NCBI GenBank assembly: GCA_937858455.1
Contig: CALLYN010000692.1
Coordinates: 1 to 6,707 of the forward strand
DNA from: an uncultured Kouleothrix sp.
GTDB lineage: Bacteria; Chloroflexota; Chloroflexia; Chloroflexales; Roseiflexaceae
DNA: 6,707 nucleotides
Direction: 5' to 3'
Under the pieces are notes generated by a model. It saw only the letters and a program-made list of their open reading frames with translations, was not told where the DNA came from and did no database searches. Below are positions 1 through 5,129 of this stretch, piece after piece. Position 1 is the first letter of the stretch; every line of letters begins with the position of its first letter. A program made the position numbers and the translations under genes.

Positions 1-338
1 AGGTTGGCCGCGAAGCCGTCGCGCAGCGCCGCCCGGCAGGCGCCGATCGTCGCCCCCGACGATCGGCGCGAGCGCTCGACCATTCCAGGCGACCAGGGGA
101 AGCCGATCCGCCGCACCTCCTGCGGCGTCAGCTCGCCGCGCTGCACCCGGCGAATATACGCACCGTCGTGCGCTCGGCCCAGCTGCTCGTCGCTGGCCGG
201 CTCGGGCAGGCGCAGATCGCTCGGTGCCACAATGCCGGCCGCGGCCACGCGCTGGCGCAGCAGCGCATACTTCTGCATTGGGAAGCGATGCCCCTCGGGC
301 AGCGGCAGCACAAAGGTGTCGGAGTAGAAGATCTGCAT
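1..338 (-). CDS. Histone deacetylase superfamily hydrolase (AcuC/HDAC-like), N-terminal part only
   Basis: This is the first 112 codons of a minus-strand gene that starts at ATG 338-336 and leaves the window at its left edge without a stop. The protein opens MQIFYSDTFVLPLP, followed by GHRFPMQKY (residues 16-24), AHDGAY (56-61), GFPWSP (79-84) and RRSSGATIGACRAAL (91-105). This order is typical of bacterial histone-deacetylase-like and acetoin-utilisation-type proteins, which are zinc amidohydrolases removing acyl groups from lysines, polyamines or small molecules. The catalytic His pair and the Asp/His/Asp zinc ligands lie further on and cannot be checked, so activity and substrate are unknown. 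Family members are about 300 residues, so roughly two thirds is missing. The start lies 11 bp after the methyltransferase stop, with no clear Shine-Dalgarno, which suggests translation coupled to that gene. Family is seen with good confidence; function is not. Confidence 0.82.
   Translation of the reverse strand, partial: MQIFYSDTFVLPLPEGHRFPMQKYALLRQRVAAAGIVAPSDLRLPEPASDEQLGRAHDGAYIRRVQRGELTPQEVRRIGFPWSPGMVERSRRSSGATIGACRAALRDGFAAN
40..69. repeat. 13-bp perfect inverted repeat inside the deacetylase-like gene
   Basis: GCGCCGATCGTCG at 40-52 is exactly reverse-complementary to 57-69, with a CCCC loop. It lies within codons for the conserved RSSGATIGA stretch of the deacetylase-like protein, so coding constraint in GC-rich DNA may explain it. 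No T-tract follows on either strand, so it does not look like a terminator. Confidence 0.5.
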
Positions 339-349
339 GGCGGTGCGGA

Positions 350-1105
350 TCAGCGGGCCGGCGGCTTGGCGATGCGCACAAATGCGTCGGTGGCGTCGCT
401 GTAGATCCGGCGCTCGGTGATGGTGAAATCGGCGCCGTAGGCCCGCGCCGCGCCGGCGACGATCCGCTCGAGCTGCGGCCGGGGCAGAAAGGTGATCGCG
501 CCGATCTTGTGGGCCTGCTGGTAGTTACCCTGCGAGCGATCGACCTCGGTAATCATGTTGAACACCACGTAGCGGTTGGCCAGGCCCAGCATCTTCTCGA
601 CACATGCCGCCACGTAGGCCGGGTAGGCGATCACCCGCGACACCATCACGCCCATGCTCACCACCAGGTCGTAGCGCTCGCCCGGCGCGAACCGCTGGGT
701 GACGAAATTGGCGCGCTCGAAGCGGTAGGGCGCTGGGTGCGTCGCCTGGCAATGGTCGAGAAAGCCCTGCACCAAGTCGACTCCAAGGTAGCTGCCGGGC
801 GTGATCTGGCGCGCCTCCAGGAAGGCCAGCAGGTCGCCCATGCCGCAGCCGATGTCGAGCACCGACAGGCCCGGCTCGAGCGCGAGGCCGTCGAGCAGCT
901 GGTGGTAGAAGGCACGGTCTTTGTCTTCGGCGCGCTCGGCCAGCGCCTGCGGCGCGAGGCCGTGGGTCGCGAGCAGCTGGTTGTAGTAGTGTGTGACGCG
1001 AGCGCCGCTATAGGCCCAGGCTGGCGCCAGCAGGGCGTTGCGCACGGCGCCGAGCCCGCGTATCAGCGGCGAGCGGCGGGCGGATGTGGGGCTGAGTGCT
1101 GCCAT
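350..1105 (-). CDS. Class I SAM-dependent methyltransferase
   Basis: From the chosen start this is a 251-residue soluble protein with a Rossmann-type methyltransferase core. Motif I (SAM glycine loop) is VLDIGCGMGD at residues 82-91. The acidic residue ending strand 2 is in YLGVDL (D110). A strand-4 region reads YDLVVSMGVM (about 145-154). The pattern fits methyltransferase families 11/25, whose substrates vary widely; none can be named here. The frame stays open upstream to a GTG at 1231 (293 residues) and has another ATG at 1204. I prefer ATG 1105 because the extra 42 residues are Arg/Ala-rich and unlike the core, and because an A/T-rich -10-like sequence sits at 1206-1211 inside them. The Shine-Dalgarno before 1105 is weak. 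The gene lies downstream of the glycoside hydrolase and 11 bp before the deacetylase-like gene, all on the same strand. Family is secure; the exact start is not. Confidence 0.83.
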   Translation of the reverse strand: MAALSPTSARRSPLIRGLGAVRNALLAPAWAYSGARVTHYYNQLLATHGLAPQALAERAEDKDRAFYHQLLDGLALEPGLSVLDIGCGMGDLLAFLEARQITPGSYLGVDLVQGFLDHCQATHPAPYRFERANFVTQRFAPGERYDLVVSMGVMVSRVIAYPAYVAACVEKMLGLANRYVVFNMITEVDRSQGNYQQAHKIGAITFLPRPQLERIVAGAARAYGADFTITERRIYSDATDAFVRIAKPPAR

Positions 1106-1205
1106 AGCTTGCCTAACAAAACTGCGAACCAGGCCGCCAGAGCGAGCGGCCGCACGGGCAACAAACGTGCCGGCTGCGAAACGGCAGCGGAGCCGGCGGG
1201 GCATA

Positions 1206-1211
1206 TTTATA
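1206..1211 (-). promoter_or_regulatory. Possible -10 element for the methyltransferase gene
   Basis: Read on the minus strand, an isolated A/T island (TAGTATAAATAT, 1203-1214) in very GC-rich DNA contains TATAAA, five of six matches to the -10 consensus. No convincing -35 is found 16-18 bp upstream. If real, transcription would start near 1197 and give a leader of about 90 nt before ATG 1105. Between 1106 and 1276 I see no other gene or clear terminator. Confidence 0.25.
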
Positions 1212-1276
1212 CTACGCGGCGTGCGCGCCACCGGATTGCCGGCATTGTCGCGGCGCGCCTGCCGGGCCGCGTGGCG

Positions 1277-2500
1277 CTAGGCGCCGCCGGCGAGAAACGC
1301 CTGGTACAGCCGGGTGGTGTGCTCGTAGGGCCGCTCGTAGAACTGCTCGGGCGTCATGCCGAGGGCGACCGAGCGGCGCGCCGGCTGGATGCTCGGCCCC
1401 GTCGCGGCGAACTGGCGGATCACATCGGCGTGCGGCTTGAGCGTGCCGTCGGGCCGCACCAGGCCGAAAAAGCGTTCGTGCTGGGCCTCGTCGCACGGTG
1501 GCCGATCCCACAGCTCGGGCGCGTAGTCGGCGTAGCACCACAGCATCGCGCCGGTGGCGCCCACTTCCACGAGGTTGGGCAGCACCTGGGCCAGGTACTC
1601 GGCCAGTGCCTCCTCGGCGGCCATAAACTGCTGGCGCGGCTTGCCGTAGGCCGCCCACTTCCACACCGACGACGGCCGGCCCGGCGCCTCGGTGCAGCCG
1701 CCAAACTCCTCCATCAGCGTCGGCTTGCCGCACAGCGCGCTGGTGAGCGCGCACAGAAACGGCACAAACTGTGGGTCGAGCGGCCCCGCCGACCAATCGG
1801 CGTACATCGGGTAGCCGTGGATGGCCGGGACGTCGACCTCGGCGAAGATGTCGTTGGCGCGCAGCCCGAGGTCTTCGGTCAAGTCGGGCACGTGCAGCCC
1901 GCAGGTGATCGGCGTGGCCTGGTCGATCGCGCGGATCGCCGCGACCATTCGGCGCGCCCAGGCGCGGCCGGCGGCGGGGCTAGGCGGCCGGGCGAACAGG
2001 TCGGGCTCGTTGCCGAGGTTCCACATGCCCACGGCCGGGTGGCCGTGGTAGCGCGCCACCACCGTGCGCAGCAGCAGCTCCTCGGCCGCGAGCGCCACGG
2101 CGTCGGTGTAGGGGTTGAGGTGGCCGCAGTTCACCACCTTGCCGCCGCTGACCACCTGGCGCACGCCGGGGAGCATCGGCTCGCCGGGCAGCAGCATCCA
2201 GCCCGGCGCCCACGACGGCCCGCTCATATGCCCGGTGAAGAATGTGATGTCGAGCTTTAGGCCCAGCCCGGCGGCGATATCGCACACCGTGCCGAGGTTG
2301 CCGAGCGCGTCGGGGTCGACGGAATCGGGGGTGGGCTGCCAATCTTCCCAGAGCAGAAAGATGCGCACCAGCGACATGCCGATGCTCTTGATCACCGTGA
2401 ACTCCTCGCGCACCTCGGCGGCGTCGAAGCTGCGCCACCAGTACATGGCCTTGCGGCGCGGCCAGTAGTTGACGCCCAGGATAAAGGGTTGGTGTGACAT
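1277..2500 (-). CDS. Clan GH-A glycoside hydrolase (GH5-like beta-glycosidase/mannanase type)
   Basis: The protein has 407 residues and the features of a retaining (beta/alpha)8-barrel glycosidase. The N-terminus (FILGVNYWPRRKAMYWW, 6-22) starts strand 1, and SLVRIFLLWEDWQP (43-56) matches the strand-2 region. The acid/base Glu is in WNLGNEP (E165), and the likely nucleophile Glu is in LMEEFGG (E265; E264 is the alternative). The barrel ends near GAMLWCYADY (317-326). The two glutamates are 100 residues apart, normal for clan GH-A. There is no signal peptide or membrane segment, so a cytoplasmic enzyme acting on oligosaccharides or glycosides is likely; the substrate cannot be read from sequence. 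GH5, GH2-like or an unclassified GH-A family are all possible. The start ATG 2500 has only a weak G-rich Shine-Dalgarno but directly precedes the conserved N-terminus. A promoter candidate lies 36 bp upstream. The gene leads a same-strand series with the methyltransferase and deacetylase-like genes. Confidence 0.86.
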   Translation of the reverse strand: MSHQPFILGVNYWPRRKAMYWWRSFDAAEVREEFTVIKSIGMSLVRIFLLWEDWQPTPDSVDPDALGNLGTVCDIAAGLGLKLDITFFTGHMSGPSWAPGWMLLPGEPMLPGVRQVVSGGKVVNCGHLNPYTDAVALAAEELLLRTVVARYHGHPAVGMWNLGNEPDLFARPPSPAAGRAWARRMVAAIRAIDQATPITCGLHVPDLTEDLGLRANDIFAEVDVPAIHGYPMYADWSAGPLDPQFVPFLCALTSALCGKPTLMEEFGGCTEAPGRPSSVWKWAAYGKPRQQFMAAEEALAEYLAQVLPNLVEVGATGAMLWCYADYAPELWDRPPCDEAQHERFFGLVRPDGTLKPHADVIRQFAATGPSIQPARRSVALGMTPEQFYERPYEHTTRLYQAFLAGGA

Positions 2501-2536
2501 GCGGCCCCCGGCTGTCTGTCCGATGCGTACCGCCAG

Positions 2537-2564
2537 AGTATACCGCTAATCGCGGATCTGTGCA
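2537..2564 (-). promoter_or_regulatory. Candidate sigma70-type promoter of the glycoside hydrolase gene
   Basis: On the minus strand, TGCACA (2564-2559, four of six -35 matches) and TATACT (2542-2537, five of six -10 matches) are separated by 16 bp. The -10 lies 36 bp before the start codon, a suitable distance. The rest of 2501-2637 holds no gene on either strand; I see only a short inverted repeat (TGTTTG 2571-2576 with CAAACA 2590-2595). Confidence 0.42.
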
Positions 2565-2637
2565 CCTTGCTGTTTGCTGCTCTAGCGGCCAAACAGGCAG
2601 GTATCATTCTTGCTTGCATGCTTGGCTCATAGAGATA

Positions 2638-2801
2638 GAGCTTACGCAGTTGCGCTGTTCGGCTTCCGGAAGCCGTGCATAGTGCCTGCGACAGCGTGAT
2701 CATTTTGTGTGCGGTTTTTCCGCGTGGCAAAATCGTACACTTCAAGACGTAAAGTACCGCTCTGCTCTGCCGAAGGCTGAGCATGCCAACTTCGAAAGAA
2801 C
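2638..2801 (-). repeat. Cloverleaf repeat element, copy 1 (minus orientation, decayed)
   Basis: This copy matches the reverse complement of the 3437-3609 element. Its left end CTTACGCAGTTG (2641-2652) is intact and preceded by TA at 2636-2637. Positions 2640-2695 agree with the reverse complement of 3552-3607 at 51 of 56 bases by hand alignment. It contains a perfect 16-nt palindrome, CGGCTTCCGGAAGCCG (2660-2675). The central hairpin has an intact left arm (2707-2724) but a worn right arm (2725-2740). The other side hairpin is GCTCTGCCGAAGGCTGAGC (2764-2782). The right terminal repeat is degenerate (2786-2801, 12 of 16 bases matching). No protein-coding capacity is evident. The copy ends immediately before the Shine-Dalgarno of the DinB-like gene, and with the promoter region above it fills the gap between genes. 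Confidence 0.8.
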
Positions 2802-2808
2802 AAGGAGG
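2802..2808 (+). promoter_or_regulatory. Shine-Dalgarno fixing the start of the DinB-like gene
   Basis: AAGGAGG lies 7 nt before ATG 2816. An in-frame ATG at 2783 lies inside the repeat element and has no such site, so 2816 is the start used here. Confidence 0.85.
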
Positions 2809-2815
2809 CGCTATC

Positions 2816-3409
2816 ATGGCAAACGAACAGCTTTCACTTCTCCCGTTCTATGCGGGTTGGGGTGCCTATAATCAGCGCCTTGTCGCGGCAATTGCGCCGC
2901 TTACACAAGCGCAGCTGGCCTTGCGCACCACGCCGCAACACTGGTCGATTGGCATGTACGTGACGCATATTGTCGCAAATCGCGCCTGGTGGTTTCACGC
3001 GCGGATGGGCGAGGGGGGCGACGATCTGACGCCGCTCGAGCTGTGGGCTTTGGGGGTCTGCGAGGCGGATGTGGATCCGGGCCACACGGCGGCAGAGCTG
3101 GTTGCCGGGCTTGAGAAGACCTGGCAGATGATCGAGGATGTGCTTGCCCGCCGGACTCCCGCTGACCTTGAGCAGGTTTTCCCGCCGCTGGATCAGGCGG
3201 AGCGCGTGCGCCACGCCAAGCTGGTCGAGCCTGCGCTTCAGCCATACGCCCAGATGTGGCTGGATGCGTCGGCTCGCTCCGGGGAAGTGCGGCCTGCAGT
3301 TTCGTGCCAGCAGATCATCTGGGGTGTACTCGAACACGACATCTTTCACGGCAGCGAAATCTCCACGACGCTCGGCGTCCACGGCCTGCCAGTAGTCGAG
3401 ATGGATTAA
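2816..3409 (+). CDS. DinB/YfiT-like four-helix metal-binding protein
   Basis: The protein has 197 residues, a usual size for the DinB/YfiT superfamily of small four-helix-bundle proteins. These carry a divalent metal on three histidines; some members are thiol transferases (bacillithiol or mycothiol dependent) or stress-linked proteins, and many are uncharacterised. The probable metal ligands are H51 in MYVTHIVANRAWWF and H174 and H178 in LEHDIFHGSEIS near the C-terminus; this spacing is the family signature. The sequence between is predicted mostly helical, and there is no signal peptide or membrane segment. The start is set by AAGGAGG at 2802-2808. Any leader lies within repeat copy 1, so the promoter must be inside or beyond that element. 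It is convergent with the MFS gene, with repeat copy 2 between them. The cofactor or substrate cannot be read from sequence. Confidence 0.86.
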   Translation: MANEQLSLLPFYAGWGAYNQRLVAAIAPLTQAQLALRTTPQHWSIGMYVTHIVANRAWWFHARMGEGGDDLTPLELWALGVCEADVDPGHTAAELVAGLEKTWQMIEDVLARRTPADLEQVFPPLDQAERVRHAKLVEPALQPYAQMWLDASARSGEVRPAVSCQQIIWGVLEHDIFHGSEISTTLGVHGLPVVEMD

Positions 3410-3436
3410 TAATACGCTGTTCGCTTGATCACGTTA

Positions 3437-3609
3437 TGACTTACGCAGTTGGCGAGCTCAGCCTTCGGCAGAGCGGTACCTCATTCCGTAGAGGTGTGCG
3501 TTTTTCCGCGCAGAGCGCGGAAAAACGCACACGATGATCAAAAAGTACCTTGCTGCCGCAGGCACTATGCGCGGCTTCGGGAAGCCGAACGGCGCAACTG
3601 CGTAAGTCC
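3437..3609 (+). repeat. Cloverleaf repeat element, copy 2 (reference copy, intact)
   Basis: This is the complete member of the family. Terminal inverted repeats GACTTACGCAGTTG (3438-3451) and its exact complement (3595-3608) form a closing stem. Inside are a left hairpin GCTCAGCCTTCGGCAGAGC (3456-3474, one A/A mismatch, TTC loop), a central perfect hairpin (3494-3532), a short TGCC/GGCA hairpin (3554-3564), and a right hairpin CGGCTTCGGGAAGCCG (3572-3587). The dinucleotide TA flanks both sides (3435-3436 and 3610-3611), as expected for an insertion that duplicated TA. It has no convincing coding frame. Its size, terminal repeats and lack of a gene fit a MITE-like non-autonomous element; a structured RNA or recombination site is the alternative. 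It separates the convergent DinB-like and MFS genes. Confidence 0.85.
3494..3532. repeat. Central perfect hairpin of copy 2
   Basis: An 18-bp perfect stem (3494-3511 with 3515-3532) has a 3-nt loop AGA and outermost sequence GTGTGCG. There is no T-run after either end, so it is not a standard intrinsic terminator, although such a structure could still slow transcription from either side. Confidence 0.9.
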
Positions 3610-3620
3610 TACACGTATAG

Positions 3621-3663
3621 TTTGTGTTGCACTCCGTGGCTTCGCCACGGAGTGCAACACAAA
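3621..3663. repeat. Perfect 20-bp hairpin next to the MFS stop codon
   Basis: TTTGTGTTGCACTCCGTGGC (3621-3640) pairs perfectly with 3644-3663 across a TTC loop. The structure begins 4 nt beyond the transporter stop codon (3668-3670, minus strand), where a terminator would be expected. Only three T/A bases edge the stem and no T-tract follows (CTATACG on the minus strand), so a classical intrinsic terminator is not supported. It may protect the mRNA 3' end or end transcription in another way. Its sequence differs from the cloverleaf hairpins, but the outer GTGT and the 3-nt loop are shared. Confidence 0.88.
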
Positions 3664-3667
3664 TTGG

Positions 3668-4921
3668 CTAGGATGCCGCTAGTACGGTAAGGCGCGGCTG
3701 CTCAGTGCGCAGCACTGCGCCGAACGCCAGGGCAAAAATGAGGATGACGATCCATAGCACTGGCTCGTAACGGCCAAACACCATATAGAGTGCGCCAGAT
3801 CCGACGGGTGCTAGCGCCTGTGCCCCCGCCAGGAAAAATGCGATCACGCCGTTGATGCGCCCATAATGCGTCTGCCCATAATGTTCGGCCAGAAGCGCCG
3901 GCCGCGCGAGCGTCCCGGCTCCACTCGCCGCCCCAAAGAGCGCTACGCCGCAGAGCACCCCGCTCGTTCCCGGCACCATCATCAAAATCAGCACTGCAAC
4001 TCCCTGGAGCAGCACCAGCACTGCCGCTAGATACGGGTGCGGGATGCGCCGCTCTAAAGGCGCAAACGCCAGCCGCCCTGGAAACTTCATTGCCCCGATG
4101 ATACTTGCTGCCAGGGCCGCAAAGCGTGCATCATAGCCGTGGTCGAGGAGATAGGGAATAAGATGGATGGTGATCGCGATCGCTGCCAGTGTCGTCAGCG
4201 TGAACCCCGTCGTCAGCCACCAGAAGGTGCGGTCACGAAGGGCGGCGCGTACAGAGACATCACGCCGACGCCGTGGCTGCAGCTCGACGTCAGCCAGGTA
4301 GGGTTCGCCGTCAACCGAGAGGCCTAGGTCGGCTGGCCGCCGCCGTAGAACAAGCAGGTGCAGCGGGATGGTTCCCACGCCAAGAATGATTGCGAGTACC
4401 AAAATCGCTGCCCGCCAACCGAACCGCTCACTCAGCTCGGTTGCCAGAGGAATAAAGATTGTGCTGGCGAACGCGGCCACGAATGTGACAATCGACAGCG
4501 CGCGGCTGCGCTGACGGACAAACCAGGTGTTCACCACCACAAACGCGGGCTCGTACAGCAGCATCGCCATCGTGATGCCAATGCCGATCCAGATCAGATA
4601 GAACGCGGGGAGCTGGCTGGTTTGCGACCAGGCGAGCACCAGCCCTGTGGCGACACACGCGCCTACTGTCATCAGCAGGCGCGGCCCACGGCGATCCAGC
4701 CAGCGCCCGACCAGCGGCGCGGCGATGCCCGAGGCCAGCAGCGCCGCCGAAAACGCCCCGGTCATGGCGACGCGCGACCAGTGCAGCTCGTGCTCCATCG
4801 CGGGCAGTACCACTGCAAAGGTGTAGTACAGGATGCCCCACGAAATAGTCTCGGTGATGGCCAGGGTGGCGACAATCACCCAGCCGTAATAGAGCCGTCC
4901 GTGCGCGAAGCGTGCGAGCAT
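3668..4921 (-). CDS. Major facilitator superfamily (MFS) transporter
   Basis: The protein has 417 residues, a normal length for a 12-helix MFS permease of the inner membrane. Hydrophobic segments run from about YYGWVIVATLAITETISWGI (11-30) to VLWIVILIFALAFGAVL (388-404). The conserved loop 2-3 motif is GRWLDRRGPR (72-81), and a charged central loop of about 40 residues (193-232) divides the two halves. The N-terminal style (GRLYYGWVIV) resembles oxalate/formate and monocarboxylate-type MFS proteins, but substrate and direction cannot be read. I start at ATG 4921 because GGGAGA (4926-4931) lies 4 nt upstream and the conserved N-terminus follows directly; the frame continues to 5020, but that part crosses the palindrome of repeat copy 3. 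The terminator at 5083-5112 separates it from the flavoprotein gene, so it probably has its own promoter in or near copy 3. A link to metalloid efflux is only an inference from that neighbour. Confidence 0.88.
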   Translation of the reverse strand: MLARFAHGRLYYGWVIVATLAITETISWGILYYTFAVVLPAMEHELHWSRVAMTGAFSAALLASGIAAPLVGRWLDRRGPRLLMTVGACVATGLVLAWSQTSQLPAFYLIWIGIGITMAMLLYEPAFVVVNTWFVRQRSRALSIVTFVAAFASTIFIPLATELSERFGWRAAILVLAIILGVGTIPLHLLVLRRRPADLGLSVDGEPYLADVELQPRRRRDVSVRAALRDRTFWWLTTGFTLTTLAAIAITIHLIPYLLDHGYDARFAALAASIIGAMKFPGRLAFAPLERRIPHPYLAAVLVLLQGVAVLILMMVPGTSGVLCGVALFGAASGAGTLARPALLAEHYGQTHYGRINGVIAFFLAGAQALAPVGSGALYMVFGRYEPVLWIVILIFALAFGAVLRTEQPRLTVLAAS

Positions 4922-4981
4922 CGTATCTCCCAATCTCTTCGCTGCGCCTCCCGAGCAGCAGCGGGTCGCGCGACAGCTTCT

Positions 4982-5078
4982 GTGTGCGGTTGTTCCGCGC
5001 GGAGCGCGGAACAACCGCACACGATACGGAGCATAGTACCGCTCTGCCGCAGGCTGAGCGCGCCAACTGCGTAAGTTC
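4982..5078 (-). repeat. Cloverleaf repeat element, copy 3 (minus orientation, one half missing)
   Basis: The central hairpin is perfect and 19 bp long (4982-5000 with 5004-5022, loop GGA). The part from there to the right end reads as the reverse complement of the left half of copy 2: 5036-5076 agrees with 3439-3479 at 39 of 41 bases. It includes the side hairpin GCTCTGCCGCAGGCTGAGC (5041-5059) and the terminal repeat CAACTGCGTAAG (5064-5075), followed by TA at 5079-5080. The other half, expected between about 4900 and 4981, is not recognisable; only a short GCGACAGC (4971-4978 region) recalls copy 1. It lies between the MFS ribosome binding site and the terminator of the flavoprotein gene. 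Confidence 0.82.
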
Positions 5079-5082
5079 TAGA

Positions 5083-5112
5083 CAAAAACGGCGTGGCCGC
5101 AACCACGCCGTT
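5083..5112 (-). terminator. Intrinsic terminator of the flavoprotein gene
   Basis: On the minus strand a perfect 10-bp stem (AACGGCGTGG with CCACGCCGTT, 5112-5087) with a 6-nt loop is followed by a run of five T (complement of 5084-5088). It begins 17 nt after the stop codon of the flavoprotein gene. It is the clearest rho-independent terminator in the window and would isolate that gene from the MFS gene. Confidence 0.85.
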
Positions 5113-5129
5113 CAGCACCGCGATCGCTA

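Noticed and set aside
224..2260. 678-codon open frame on the plus strand opposite the methyltransferase and glycosidase genes
   Set aside because: It is antisense to two genes with clear family motifs, is rich in His, Arg, Gly and Ala as expected from the complementary frame of GC-rich codons, and shows no recognisable domain.
2783..2815. Earlier ATG for the DinB-like gene at 2783
   Set aside because: It lies inside repeat copy 1 and has no Shine-Dalgarno, while AAGGAGG precedes ATG 2816.
2638..3609. CRISPR array interpretation of the repeated segments
   Set aside because: The copies are long, inverted relative to each other and separated by genes; there are no short direct repeats with even spacers.
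3410..3667. Structured regulatory RNA or tRNA-like gene suggested by the cloverleaf fold
   Set aside because: No tRNA signature (no T-loop GTTC/CCA pattern or anticodon arm of proper size) and no promoter is visible; the TA flanks and terminal repeats fit an inserted element better.
3449..3682. Small open frames within and beside the repeats that translate to similar SLRQSGT-like peptides
   Set aside because: The similarity comes only from the shared non-coding repeat; the frames have no consistent start or ribosome binding site.
4922..5020. Longer N-terminus for the MFS transporter starting at 5020
   Set aside because: The extra residues would be encoded by the repeat hairpin; a good ribosome binding site directly precedes ATG 4921.
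4358..5074. 238-codon plus-strand open frame opposite the MFS gene
   Set aside because: It is antisense to a convincing membrane transporter and its end runs through the palindrome of repeat copy 3.
4176..5127. Two GCGATCGC octamers (4176-4183 and 5120-5127), resembling cyanobacterial HIP1
   Set aside because: Two occurrences in GC-rich DNA are compatible with chance, and nothing else points to cyanobacteria.
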